The position numbers and the translations under genes are program-made. The notes under the pieces are model-generated. The model saw only the letters and a list, made by a program, of their open reading frames with translations. It did not search any database and was not told where the DNA came from. A stretch of 64,000 nt of DNA from Eutrema japonicum (Eukaryota; Streptophyta; Magnoliopsida; Brassicales; Brassicaceae): assembly GCA_030161315.1 (NCBI GenBank), contig BSQW01000010.1, positions 26,538,159 through 26,602,158 on the forward strand, given 5' to 3'. Shown piece by piece: positions 45,724 to 57,511 of this stretch. Numbering within the stretch: the first letter of the stretch is position 1; each line of letters starts with the position of its first letter.

Positions 45724-46800
45724 GAGCATCTCCAACCCCACTCCATTTTCTACTCCAAACTCTATTTTGTAGTAAATTTCTCTCGAACCCACTCCATTTT
45801 TCACTCCAAAATGGAGTTTCTCCATATTCTACTCCATATTTGGAGTAACTCCATATTCTACTCCATTATGGAATTGGACTTTTTAAATTGCAAATTGATC
45901 CTTTAAATATTAAATATTTATATTTTATACTTTTTATTAATTTAGCAATGTATTTGTCGTACATATTATCAACTATCAACATATATGCATGTGACACTAT
46001 ACTAATATTTAAATGCATAAAATGTATTTGACTATCATAATTATTTAAACACAAAAAATATTATTTAAAAAGATTACAAAGTAAAATAAATATGGGTTAT
46101 TGCTCCTCATGTCCATTATATTCTTCAGGGAAAAGAATATAATATGGATTATTACCTGGCTGATGGTATATATCTAAAATGGTCTACCATTGTGCAAACG
46201 ATTCACGAGCCAATAAGTCCAAAGAACAATTTTTTTTCTACACAACAAGAAGCATGCAAGAAAGATGTAGAACGCGAATTTGGAGTTCTCCAATCTCGGT
46301 TTGCTATTGTGAAAAGACTAGTTCGTTTTTGGAAAAACAAATGTGTTGCACGACATAATGACTACATATACCATGATAATCGAGGATGAACGTGATCTCG
46401 AAACACCAATTGGAGTTGGAAGAGAAGCTCCACCTCCAGATGTCCAAATATTAGATGATGTTTTCTTGGTCGATTTAGAGCAATCAAAGATTAAAAAGCT
46501 CATTTTTCACTTCAAAATGCACTAATTGATCATTTGTGAAAACAATTTAGTGTCGGTTTAATGATATTATGTAATTTTCTTTATTTAATAAGTATTAAAT
46601 TTTATTAAATTCATAATTTATAAAAAAATTGCAAAAAAATTGGTTAATTTGTAACTTTTAGAAATAAAAGGCATTATTAATAAAATACAAAAAGTATCTA
46701 TTTAGAATATTCTTTTTGGAGTAAAAAATGGAGTTTTACATTGGAGCAAAACACAACTCCATTTTGGAGTAAAAAATGGAGATATACATTGGAGATGGTC
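45724..46800 (+). mobile_element. PIF/Harbinger-type element, internally deleted
   Basis: A 1,077-bp insertion with ends GAGCATCTCC and GGAGATGGTC (one mismatch as inverted repeats), flanked by TTA at 45721-45723 and 46801-46803, the usual 3-bp target for this superfamily. Subterminal stretches rich in ACTCCATTTT / AAAATGGAGT pair with each other (45740-45870 against 46720-46800). It carries a piece of a Harbinger transposase (46141-46525). Confidence 0.9.
46141..46525 (+). pseudogene. Harbinger transposase, C-terminal fragment (DDE_Tnp_4 / plant transposon protein)
   Basis: YYLADGIYLKWSTIVQTIHE and KKDVEREFGVLQSRFAIVKR are hallmark text of plant PIF/Harbinger DDE transposases; the D of LADG corresponds to a catalytic aspartate. 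A stop follows after NDYIYHDNRG, and the end of the protein appears in another frame (MIIEDERDLETPIGVGREAP, 46388-46440). The N-terminal catalytic part is absent, so it cannot be active. Confidence 0.88.
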
Positions 46801-48324
46801 TTAGGGTATCGATACACAGGGAATCTCCGCTTATTGTCACGATTGTCATGATTTCTAGATGAATGCAAAGAAAGAAAATGAGACGCTATTAAAATACTAA
46901 AGTCTTATGTTGAGTTGACATGCATATCTATTGGATATGATCATTCAAAACACGATAACAAAGCTCTTAGTAACATTGATTCTAGTAACTCTACAAACTG
47001 AACAGAATAAACGGCGTAGCCTACTTTTGTATATCCTACACACCAACAATCTATATACTCGACTAGCAGCTTTCGTCTCTGGCTGCGTAGAAAATCGTGC
47101 TGTTCAGGCTGGTTCTTCTTAGTTCACGGCACTCCGTAAGTATACTTTCGTATCTTACGACGCGACACTCTCGTATAGATGAACCATTCATGTGTTTAGA
47201 TTCAACACTTTTGGTGGTACCTAACACCTAAGATCAGATTCTAGGCCGTAACACTAGATTTTAACAACGATATATAGGAAAGAGTTCTAGAATTCGGCTA
47301 AGTTTATCTCGCGAAGATCCTTCTCGAACATAGTTGATTCCCTTCGATGGAACATTTAAACTCAACGACAAATTACTTAAACATAATTAAAAGCGAAGAC
47401 ATAATTAAATAAAAAGCAAGAGATGGAAGAAGAAGTCTCTCCATTTTAAGAACTAAGTCAAGAGAGAATTTCTCTACCAATCTCAAAAACAAAAGTAAAA
47501 GTAAAATAATTGCAAAGACATAAACTAATATTATATAATATAAAGAACATAATAGAAAAGAGGTTCAAGAGAAATCTCTATCTCCCTAAACAAAGAACGA
47601 AGAACAAATAAAAGAAAAACTCTAGAAATCATGATGGTGGCTCCCAAAGGGACACCCAAGTGGGGCACAATGAGGCATACGAAATATCTGTTAAAAATGT
47701 ATTTATAGGTCTTCAACTCTTGCTTTGGTTGTCCTTAGGATTTATTTGAAGCCAAAAAGAAGTGGGCTTGTAGATGGACTTCGAATGAGCTGTTTTGGGC
47801 CGAAATTGGTCGACCGCGGGTGCGTGAGCTCGACCCGCAGCCAAAGGTGGTTTCGCCGCAACTGGAGAGCCTCGACCCGCGGCCAGGACTGTCTTCGCCA
47901 TGGCCAGAGTGTTGGACCAGCGGTGGATGGCCTATAAGGTTCAATCTTCATTTCTTCTCTTGCTTCTTTTGCGAGACTTTAGAACACGTCTTCAATCAAT
48001 TGTATATATCTTGAGATCTAACCGTTGGATTGTCTTGAAACCAAGTGGGTGTGAAAGGTGGTTCTCCCTTCTATGGTGTGTCCAAAATTGGGCATGAGCA
48101 GATGATGAGAAAGTCTCTATCGGATGTCAAATTTCTCACGGTCCAAAATTGCCCAAAATCTGGTCTTTCTCCAATTTGCGTCGTTTTTACCTAAATAACC
48201 TGAAAAGAGTCTTTAAAATACAAATATGTGAAACTCATAATAAAAACATGTAAATCCAAGTAAATCACTTATTAAAGTGTTCTAAAATAGATGGTAAAAC
48301 AGGTAAAAATACGGTGTTATGACA

Positions 48325-48471
48325 CCCTAGACTTAAACTTTGTTTGTCCTCAAACAAAACAAAACCAAAGCTTGGAATGATCGAACAAAAATCATAGGGA
48401 ACTAGAAATCTCGGGGACCGTCCCTCTAAACCATAACTTAAACCATAACTAGAAGTTCCCGTACAAATAGT
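48325..48471 (-). other. Stub of Athila-type internal region
   Basis: Matches 43713-43870 (shared ACTTTGTTTGTCCTCAAACA and GACCGTCCCTCTAAACCATA). It ends where a fragment of an Athila gag-pro LTR begins. Confidence 0.7.
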
Positions 48472-48658
48472 GATAGTAGGATTTTACCGTGTCTAGAATC
48501 AATTACTCTAGATGTTATGTAGCATGAGAGGTATCAATCCAAATGGGTTAAGTTTCAAGCACTAGGAATGCATAAAACTTCCTAATTTAAGTTAAGCAAG
48601 GTTGTTTTTGAGTTATTATCTAGCAAACAATTCAAATTTAAAGCAAACAAAACAAGAA
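48472..48658 (-). repeat. Fragment (terminal 187 bp) of an Athila-1-type LTR
   Basis: Begins TGATAGTAGGATTTTACCG and is nearly identical to 49484-49670. It is the end of a minus-strand LTR. It abuts the truncated gag directly, so the rest of the LTR and the whole 3' internal region have been deleted. Confidence 0.85.
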
Positions 48659-49378
48659 ACTAAGAAACGTTCTCATTGATGTTACCATCCTAGAAGTTGA
48701 GAAAAACATTGCAAGGAAAACTCTCTTGCATTGATCCCATGAAGTGATGGAACCTTGGGGCAAATTCTTTTCCCATTGTCGTGCTTTATCTCCAAGTGAG
48801 AATGGAAAGAAACGTAACTTGAATCCATCTTCGGAAACTCCATTCATCTTGGTGAGACCACAAATTATATCAAATTGATCCAAATGATCAAGTGGATCTT
48901 CTACCGCCAAGCTATAGAACTTGTTGCCTTGCACCATGTTGATGAAGCTAGCTTTGACCTCAAAGTTGTTGTTCTCAACCGGTGAGGCATGAATTCCTTG
49001 ATGGTTTTGGTGTGCATTAGCTGCACCACCCTCTCCAACAATGTTATGAGCTCATATAGGGTGGTTTGGAGCTCTAGCATTATGGGCGGGTTGTGGTGGG
49101 TGTGCTTGAGCTTGTGGGTTTTCATTTCCACCGTTTGCATCGTGGTTTTCATTACCACCGTTCCCTTGTTGTTGCCCATTAACAACGTTCTCATTGATGT
49201 TACCAATCGGAGGCTCTTCAACGTTGTCCATACCCAACCTCTCTATGTGTTGAGCTCTTTCTCTTTCTCTTCGTGCTCTACTTCCTCGTTCCAAGGGATG
49301 TATGTCGTCTATTGGCTCAACAAGGTTGTGTCCACCTCTAGCCCTTGTGTTTATATACCTATATGGGAAGAGTAGCAA
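48659..49378 (-). pseudogene. Athila gag-like protein (copy 2, left), truncated
   Basis: The minus-strand counterpart of 13870-14439: NTRARGGHNLVEPIDDIH, ERLGMDNVEEPP, an N/Q/A-rich stretch, then SLAVEDPLDHLDQFDIICGL and LPQGSITSWDQCKRVFLAMF. This copy is continuous where CACTA-2 interrupts Athila-1, and so shows the empty site. The start codon equivalent reads ATA, a TGA interrupts at about 49052, and the frame ends abruptly at 48660 by fusion to the LTR fragment. Confidence 0.87.
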
Positions 49379-49463
49379 ATGAAGTGAACGAGATTAGTAA
49401 TCAAAAGAAAAATAAAGCTTAATCTCAAGAAGATTTAAAATGCAAAAGTTGAAGCTAAACCCT

Positions 49464-49481
49464 CCCAGGCAACATCGACAA
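49464..49481 (-). other. Degenerate primer-binding site
   Basis: The minus strand reads TGTCGATGTTGCCTGGG just after the LTR end at 49484, a mutated version of the TGGCGCCGTTGCC site of Athila-1. Confidence 0.6.
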
Positions 49482-49483
49482 AT

Positions 49484-50876
49484 TGATAGTAGGATTTTAT
49501 CGTGTCTAGAAACAATTACTCTAGATGCTATGTAACATAAGAGGTACCAATCCAAATGGGTTAGGTTACAAGCACTAGGAATGCATAAAACTTCCTAATT
49601 TAAGTTAAGCAAGGTTGTTTTTGAGTTATGATCTAGCAACCTAATTCAAATATTAAGCAAACAAAATAAGAAACTAAGCAACTTGTGCAATAAATTAAAA
49701 CGAGATTAACAATATGATACAAGCAAGCCCTTGGATGAGGTTATGGATTTTGGAGACTTTTATGATTAATCTTTGATGTCAATACACACAATCAAGCAAT
49801 TTCCCTTATCGTAGAACACTTAAACAAGATTAATCCACTCTCATGGTCTTAATCACTTTGTTAATCAACTTAATCAAGATCAAATTCTCATTTGTGAAAT
49901 ATTAATTATCAAGCATTAATTACAAGTTCTAATAGCAGTAATAATTTTTAAACATCTATTCTCATAGGTTAAGCAAGCAAAATTTATTACTTAATTATAT
50001 GGGGAATTTCATCGAACACCTTGTGGGTGTGAAATTCTCTATGTTCTAGATAAGTTTTTTCAAGACAAATCTAGCATTATGAACACTAAATAACAGAGGA
50101 AAGAAGTAATCTAAGCCCTAGACATCATGGATCAATCACAAAATCTCCTAATCTACCTCACCCATGAACTCTAAAATGATCTACTCACTAACCATGAAGA
50201 ACACACCAATTCTCATGAAATAGGTGTTGTTAATCATGATTAGAGATTAAGAAAGAGATATATTAGAGAAATTAAACTTCAAATTTCATTAAACTTAAAG
50301 ATATTTCTTACAATCTACAAAGAAAACTCAAAATAAAGAAGGTTTTACAAAGAGAGAACAAAAAAGATCAAACAAAGAATGGTCTCTAGAGATTAGGTTA
50401 AGGCCTATTTATAGGAGAGGCCCACGTCTAGGTCAGAGGGTGTCCAAACCGGCCAGTGGTTGTACGGTGTGGCTTGGCCGGTGTGGTGATGCTCTTGGAG
50501 CAAAGAGGGAACACCGAGCAGTCTTCAAGAGGTATAGGCGGCCGACATTCTCCCAGTCCAAGGTTTGGTTCAACACCGGGTGGAGTTGGGGCGGTGTGAG
50601 TTGACCGGTGTGGAGATAAGGCATAGCACCGATCAAGACTTATCCAGTGTGGTTTGGCCGGTACGGTGATGTTGTTGGAGCAAAGAGGCAACACCGGGCG
50701 GTCTTCAAGGGGTGTAGGCGGCCGGTATTCTCCCTGCCCAAGGTTTGGTTCAACACCGTTTCATAACACCGGTTGGTGCTCTAGGGAGCTCATTTGGCTA
50801 GTGTTATTGGCTGTTGCAACACCGGTTCGTTGCACCTGTCGAAGTTGGGCCGATGTTCTTTTGAGCAAAACTATGG
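49484..50876 (-). repeat. Athila-1-type LTR shared by two tandem copies, 5' truncated
   Basis: Homologous in reverse to the LTRs of Athila-1 (TGATAGTAGGATTTT at one end; GC-rich CACCGGCC-type part at 50440-50870). It serves as 5' LTR for the gag at 48659-49378 and as 3' LTR for the internal region on its right. The first 400 bp or so (TGATATTCTC...) and the adjacent polypurine tract are missing. Confidence 0.85.
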
Positions 50877-52101
50877 GAGCTTAAATCCAAGAGCATCACA
50901 AGAAGAAATCGAATTCAACGACCAAGTTTGTAATTCTAAAATGCATTAAGTGAGTCTACTCCAAAAGAATTAGCCATTTCTATCTCCACATGCATCAAGC
51001 TCAAATCCCATCCTACACAAGAATTCTTATCCTTCAACCCTTTGACATTCATTAATCGTGTATTGTGAATCATGCTGATGCAAAATTAAACGAACTCATT
51101 TGGCAAAGTGATAAAGTTTTCAGATGAAGATGATCTCAATCACATATGCGGGTATTCCAATGCAAGGATCTCTCTAGGAATGAGCAAACTTTAGCAAAAT
51201 GTTAAAGGTAAAAGGCAACCTATGCATACAAGGGTGAATTTTCATCTACCCAATGCCTAAGATGTCTCTAAACCTAGTTTTTCTAACCCATGAAGCCCCA
51301 AACCTAAGCTACCATTTTTCACAAGGCATTTTGCCTTCATGTCCCACATGCTTTCTTGTTTATTCACTTCATATTTTTCTCACGTAGGGGGATATCTTTT
51401 TCTCCATTGAACTTTTGGCTTGGTTCTCTTCCTTTTCGTTACCTTAGATCTTCTTTTCATTCTTTATCTTGCCCAATTTCTCATCACTTGATGCCTTTGC
51501 CAATTTTTGGCTTCTTTCCTTTTTACTTTACATTTTGAGGCTAAATCGAACACTAAGAGCTAATCTTATAAATTGTCACAAACCACTTCACACTTTGCAT
51601 CCCCCTTTCCCTTCTTCCCATATTTTCCTTTTCGGTCCACCTTTCTTTTCCACCAAATCCCCTTCGTTTGTCATTTCATACCCGTTCCCAACAAGAACCC
51701 CAAGACTTCCCATTATAGCTAACTTATTCATAGACTAGCCCCTTGATGTTTGAGCTAGATCTACATGAGCCCATCCTTGTCGCCCTAAACCTAACACTAT
51801 TTGCCAAATTTGCTCGAAACATAGGCCTCTCCATCACTCACAAAATGTTTAGGCTAGAAAGGAGGTTTAGTTCAAGGTGTTAGGAACCATTCCAAAAGTG
51901 GGATATGGCTACTTGGATCCACAAGGGTGGTAAAAGGAAGAAGAAGATCCAAGTATGTATATATGTATCTACAAGTTCATTCAAATATGCAAAAACATGA
52001 TAATTGTAAGTCAAGATTAAAGTTCTTATTAATAGGGTTGAATTCAATTCACAACTTGCTTCAATCAAGACAAGAACATTGATGCATTGAATCTAAAGAT
52101 G
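50877..52101 (-). other. Athila 3' internal noncoding region (copy 2, right), first part
   Basis: The reverse counterpart of about 25450-26690 in Athila-1 (for example GGAGTAGACTCACTTAAT in reverse near 50950). No gene. It is interrupted by CACTA-4 at 52101. Confidence 0.8.
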
Positions 52102-52109
52102 CACTACAA

Positions 52110-52600
52110 GAAAACATGCATTTTGCAACAATTTTTTGCGACGATTTTATTTCTTTGCAAATTGCAATCGTTTTTGCGACGACTTTACGACGATTCTTAA
52201 AGACGTCGTAAAATCGTCGCAAAATTGGGACGAAAATTTTCGTTGTAAAATCGTCGCTAATTAGCGATGATTTTACAACGATTACCGACGACATTACGAC
52301 GACTATTAAAATCGTCGTAAAATCGTTGTAACTTAGCGACGATTTACCGAGGTTTATATAAAACGTTGTAATATCGTCGTAAAATTACCCACGAATTAGC
52401 AATGATTATTATAATTTGAACTTTACATCGATTTCCCAACGATTAATCAGTTAGGTGAGCACGTTTTAAGTTCACGGTATTCGGTTAGGTAAACATGTTT
52501 AATGTCGTTGTAAAGTCGATGTAAACATTTTTAGATTCGTTGTAAAATCGATGTGAAATCGATGTAAAATCGTAGGTAATTCGATGGTAATGAAAATAAA
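52110..52600. repeat. CACTA-4 left subterminal repeats
   Basis: Dense copies of CGTCGTAAAATCG, GCGACGATTT and TCGATGTAAA in both orientations (52130-52585). No gene. Confidence 0.85.
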
Positions 52601-52604
52601 AATC

Positions 52605-52612
52605 TATATATA
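52605..52612 (+). promoter_or_regulatory. Putative TATA box of CACTA-4 transposase
   Basis: TATATATA lies 72 bp before the ATG, at the inner edge of the repeat array, in the same position as in the other CACTA elements here. Confidence 0.5.
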
Positions 52613-52676
52613 GTGGCCAACTTCATAATAAAAATTTCATATTCAAAAACATTTACTTCTTTCTGACCAACAAAAA

Positions 52677-54794
52677 ATGTCAATATACGAAATTAGAAGA
52701 TGGATGTATAATCGTCTTGATTCAGAGGGATCGCTAACAAAGGAGTTCAGTGATGGGGTGGAGGGATTCATGCATCAGGCAGGAAGTATACATAATACGA
52801 TTATCAGTGGTAAGATGTACTGTCCTTGTGCCAGATGCTTGAATAGGAAATTTATCATTATCTCGAAGGTGTGGTCGCATATATTAAATAGAGGGTTTAT
52901 GCCGCATTACTATATATGGTATTATCATGGAGAGGGTCATGGGGGAAATGCAGCTAGTAGTAGTAGCAATTATCAAGCATCGAATTTTGATGAGTCAAAT
53001 AATTTTAATCAATTTGATGATCATGCGGAGCAGCATGGTGAAGATAATGATAGGATTCATGACATGGTTACGGATGCATTTCATGAAACCGTAAGTACAT
53101 TTGCACATGATCATCATGATGAGGAACCCAATCTAGATGCAAATTTTTTTTATGATATGCTAGATGCTGCAAATCAGCCACTCTACGATGGATGTAGAGA
53201 AGGACATTCTAAATTGTCGTTGGCGGCTAGGATGATGACTATTAAAATTGATCATAACTTAGCTGAGGTTTGCATGGATGATTGGGCTGATTTGATTAAA
53301 GAGTATTTGCTAGAGGACAATTTAGCTGCTGAAACTTACTATGAGATACAGAAGCTGGTTTATAGTTTTGGGTTGCCTTCTGAGATGATAGATGTCTGTG
53401 TTGACAATTGCATGCTTTTTTGGAAAGATGATGATAAGTTGCAGGAATGTCGATTTTGCCATAAGCCAAGATATAAGCCGCAAGGTACTGGTCGGAGTAA
53501 GGTACCGTTCCAGCGGATGTGGTACCTTCCTATAACTGATAGATTAAAAAGAATGTATCAGTCTAAGAGGACAGCTGCATCGATGAGATGGCATGCATAT
53601 CATTTGCAAACAGATGAGGAGGTTACTCATCTTTTAGATGCAAAAGCTTGGAAACACTTTAAGACGGTACATCCAGACTTTTCTAGAGAGAAACGTAATG
53701 TGTATCTTGGTCTTTGCACAGATGGATTTAGTCCATTTGGTATGTCTGGTAGGCAATATTCTTTATGGCCAGTAATCCTAACGCCTTACAACCTTCCCCC
53801 AGATATGTGCATGCAAAGGGAATTTTTATTCTTGAGTATTTTAGTACCAGGTCTGAAGCATCCGAAGCGTTCCCTTGATGTGTTTTTGCAGCCTCTGATA
53901 GAGGAATTGGAGCAGTTGTGGTATACCGGGGTTCGGACATATGATTTTTCAAGGAAAAAAAAGTTTACAATGCGTGCGGTGCTTATGTGGACAATAAGCG
54001 ACTTCCCTGCTTACGGGATGTTATTAGGTTGGACTACGCATGGGCGATTGTCTTGTCCATATTGTCTCAATCGGACAGATGCGTTTCAATTGAAACATGG
54101 TCGGAAAACAAGTTGGTTTGATTGTCACCGCCGATTTCTACCGATTCATCATGCATATCGAAGAAATAAGCGGTTGTTTAGAAAGAACAAAACTGTTCGT
54201 GTTTCTCCTCTTGTTTATATTTCCGGGGAAGATCTAGAAGCAGAAATTGATCATTATGGTGCATTGGAAACAGTCAATCGTGGTGGAAATTGGCACACTC
54301 CAGCTAATATGCCGGATGGATATGGGGAGCATCACAATTGGCATAAGAAAAGCATATTCTGAAAGCTTTCGTATTGGAAGGATCATTTGATTAGACACAA
54401 TTTGGATGTCATGCACATTGAGAAAAACTTTTTTGATAACATCATGCATACATTGTTAAACGTGCGTGGAAGGACTAAAGACAGCGGTAAGTCAAGGTTA
54501 GACTTGCCTGATCTTTGTTGTCGGAATTAGTTACATATTACAAGCAATGGGAAAGCACCTGTCCCCATATTTCGAGTGGGTGCGGAAGAAAAGTCAGCTT
54601 TGTTCAAATGGGCGACATCTGATGTGAAGTTCCCGGACGGGTACGTATCTAATTTAGCTAAATGTGTTCAGAATGGCCAAAAGTTTTCCGGGATGAAGAG
54701 TCATGACTGTCACGTCTTTATGCAACAACTACTTCCTTTTGCATTTGCTGAACTTCTACCAGGAAATGTACACGAAGCAATTGCAGGTATATAA
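52677..54794 (+). pseudogene. CACTA-4 TNP2-type transposase, two stops and 3' truncation
   Basis: Starts MSIYEIRRWMYNRLDSEGSL. A 561-residue frame holds the transposase-associated domain (CPCARC, HILNRGFMPHYYIWY) and the Transposase_21 core (CRFCHKPR, MWYLPITDRLKRMYQ, LSCPYCLNRTDAFQLKHGRK). TGA at 54360-54362 replaces the tryptophan of IFWDLPYWK; the same frame goes on with DHLIRHNLDVMHIEKNFFDN. A second stop, TAG, is at 54528-54530. The frame continues to GNVHEAIAGI at 54794. After that the DUF4218 and DUF4216 parts present in CACTA-1 and -2 are missing: only AT-rich sequence with (TA)n at 54841-54873 separates it from the TNPA gene. It is closest to the CACTA-1 transposase. Confidence 0.9.
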
Positions 54795-54839
54795 ATTTAA
54801 ACTAATCACATATTAATTGCGAATTTAAGATTTTATATA

Positions 54840-54878
<39 letters not shown>

Positions 54879-55179
54879 GGAAAATTAACATTATTACCTT
54901 ATATATCATGTGATTGTTATTGTAACTTAGCGACGATTTAGGGACGACAACTAATCCTATATATCACACGCTCAGAATTTCTTCATTCACTTACAAACAA
55001 ATCTTCCTAACTTCCTTGCGAATTCCTTGCGAAAAAGGTAAATTTTTTTTTAATGTTTTTAATTAATTAGTATAGATAAAAATGGAACAATTTAGGTCGG
55101 TAGAAACAGAATCAAATTAGAAAAAATAGCAGACTGCCCGGATGTTTGTAGATAGTAATTGTTTTTCATTTTTATGTAG

Positions 55180-56878
55180 ATGGGCCAGCGTCGTGCACAT
55201 TACGCTCAGTTTTTGAGAGAGATTGGTGATGCTTCGGGTACCGGGTTGCCCGTGTCTTCTGAGGCTACAGAGACGGATTTCGTCCCGGTGACGCAAACAC
55301 ATAGTGCTCCGCCGCCTCCACAACCACCTCAGATTCCGCAACCTGGAGGCCATGCCCCGGCCCCATATGCACACATGACGGTTCTTGATTTGCTTGCACA
55401 GACGGGCCATCATAGGCTTAAAAGATTAGATCCGGATCATACTGACGGGTCAGAATGGTAATATATATAAATATATATTTTTTAAATTTATTATTACATA
55501 TTTAAATTTATTTCTAACAATTCAAAATTTTACAATTTTTTTTTTCAGGTTTGGAGTTGAATCCAAAGTTGGACGCACCGTTTCTGACATCATCAAGTCC
55601 TATTTTATCGAGCCTCATACCAATTTTACCCAGCTTCCTCCACACGTCAAGGAGACATGGTTCAAGATGTTTGCGGTACGTATGGAAAAAATATTTTTTT
55701 CTCCCATAATTATTTTAATTATATTTAAATATATATTTAATTTAATTTTATAAAATATGTAATTATTTTTGTTTCTCATGCAGCAAAAATATCACTGGGA
55801 TCTTTCGATTCATGGCGAGGTTGAAACTTTGTTTCTCAAGAGGGTGAAGTTTCGTATCCAAGGCGTGGTTGGTAAGTGGAAGAAAGCATGGAAGATTTCT
55901 GGGGATTTAGCAAAGCCCCTGTACATGGATAAAACCGTTTGGGACGGCTTGGTGCGGTATTGGATGGATCCGAAGTCCATCATAACTGCTGAGAAGTGTT
56001 CGGCTTCCCGCAACACCGTTGATTCGGACGGGAAACTCAAGGCTCTGCCTCATACAGCTGGGCAAACACCTTATGCGGGTGTTCGTCTACAAATGGTAAT
56101 TAAATTTATTTAAATTAATTAATTTATTTAATTTACTTCGTCAATAACATAGTTTTTTTCTTTAGGCCGCCGAAGACGGAGGTGTACTCCCTCCGATGAC
56201 CAAGGTTTTTGAGCGGACGCACCGAAAGAAGGATGGTTCCTTTGTTTCCGAGACTGCTGAGCACATCTTCAATGAGGTGACTTCCAATGTCACCGAACGA
56301 GAGACACATCTCTCTCAACAGCTATCTCCAGGTGGTTCGTCGGTCATGTCTGGAGGGTTGACCACACCCGATATTGACCGGATCTTCGAGCAGGTATATA
56401 GAATAGTTAGTACTTATTAATTTTTAGTTTTTGATTTTTTAAAAATTTCTAATTGTAAATTTAAATATAGGTTGCCCCTAAGAGAAAGGGGAAGGTTGTC
56501 GGGATGGGATCTATTCGAGATGTCTCGGCTGCTTCTTCATATGCTCCGCGATGACGATCGCCAGAAGATGATCCAGTCGTGTTACGTGCCACGATTACGA
56601 GTCTTCAGGAGCGGGTTGAGACCGAGGCTACTCGGTCTACGGCATATCAGGCGAAGATTGCGAGTCTTCAGCAGCGGGTTGAACTGGATGCTACGCAGAA
56701 TGACGAACTCTTCGACATCTTGGCAATAGGGAACCCGACAATGCAGGCCATGCTACGGGAAAAGCGAAGACTCCGAGCAGAGGCAGATGCAGCGGCAGAG
56801 GCAGCGGCAGGCACATCCGGTTCGTCGAGACGTCTCGAAGACGATGTGAATCTCGACGATTACGATATAGTTATTTAG
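55180..56878 (+). pseudogene. CACTA-4 TNPA-like protein, one nonsense codon
   Basis: Exons are 55180-55459 (MGQRRAHYAQFLREIG, then a proline-rich part, TVLDLLAQTGHHRLKRLDPD), 55550-55675 (SYFIEPHTNFTQLPPHVKET), 55784-56095 (basic WKKAWKISGDLAKPLYMDKT, KCSASRNTVDSDG), 56166-56393 (THRKKDGSFVSETAEHIFNE, LSQQLSPGGSS) and 56471-56878 (VAPKRKGKVVGMGSIRD, a coiled coil, and an acidic end). A TGA at 56552-56554 breaks the last exon after SSYAPR. Exon layout and text match the CACTA-1 TNPA closely. It would bind the CGTCGTAAA-type repeats. Confidence 0.82.
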
Positions 56879-57508
56879 ATTTAGGATTTCGAATTCTAAT
56901 TTTTGTTTTTTTTTTGTAACAGATTATAATATTTTTTTTTCTAATAAAATATTATTATATATTATTTTTAAGATTTTCATTTTATAATTTCGAAATTAAT
57001 AAAATTTCAAAAATAATAAAAATCATATATAGAATCGTCGTTAATTCGATGGTAAACAATAATCCTCGTTGATTCGTTGCTAAATTAATCGTCATAAAAT
57101 CGTGGCTAATTTACAACGATTGTACGGCGATTTATTAGCAACGATGTTGCGACGATTATTTAGCAACTATTTTATGACGATTGATTAGCAACGAATTAAC
57201 GACGACAATTTTTTTCCATCGAATTAACAATGAAATATTTCCCTTCGAATTTTCATCGTTTTTACGACGTATTTATATTCGTCGTAATTTCAATGTAATA
57301 TTTACGACGATTTTACTACGAAAATTTACCGACGATTTAGCGACGAATTTTTGTCCCTCGTACTTTCCCGACGAATTTACGACGATTTGTGGTTTGCGAC
57401 GATCAGTTAACGACGATCTCTTTTTCGTCGCAAATTCGATTCAAACCCTCTTTTGCAACGATTTTACAACAATATCGTTCGTTGCAAAAAAGGTGTTTTC
57501 TTGTAGTG
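56879..57508. repeat. CACTA-4 right subterminal region
   Basis: AT-rich until about 57030, then dense CGACGATTT, TTAGCAACGA and CGTCGTAAT motifs up to the terminal repeat. The apparent frame at 57181-57558 is an accident of these repeats. Confidence 0.82.
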
Positions 57509-57511
57509 ATG

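Larger units (their letters stand above)
45636..48324 (-). repeat. Athila-type LTR, interrupted by a Harbinger element
   Basis: Starts TGATGCTGCTAGGG and ends GTGTTATGACA. It is homologous to the LTR at 42218-43712 once the Harbinger insert (45724-46803) is taken out, giving about 1.6 kb. Its outer side (right) continues with a polypurine-like tract and 48325-48471, so it is the minus-strand 3' LTR of an element lying to the right, most of which is lost or covered by the Athila copies from 48472. Confidence 0.7.
52102..57508 (+). mobile_element. CACTA-4 (En/Spm-type DNA transposon, complete ends)
   Basis: A 5.4-kb element with ends CACTACAAGAAAACATGC and the reverse complement of CACTACAAGAAAACACC, flanked by ATG at 52099-52101 and 57509-57511. 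Genes on the plus strand are transposase (52677-54794, 3'-truncated) and TNPA (55180-56878). Its subterminal motif is TCGTCGTAAAATCG / GCGACGATTT, close to that of CACTA-1, as are both proteins. Confidence 0.95.

Noticed and set aside
47713..48097. Overlapping open frames on both strands
   Set aside because: They lie in the GC-richer part of the LTR homologous to 43200-43380; no conserved frame is kept between the two copies.
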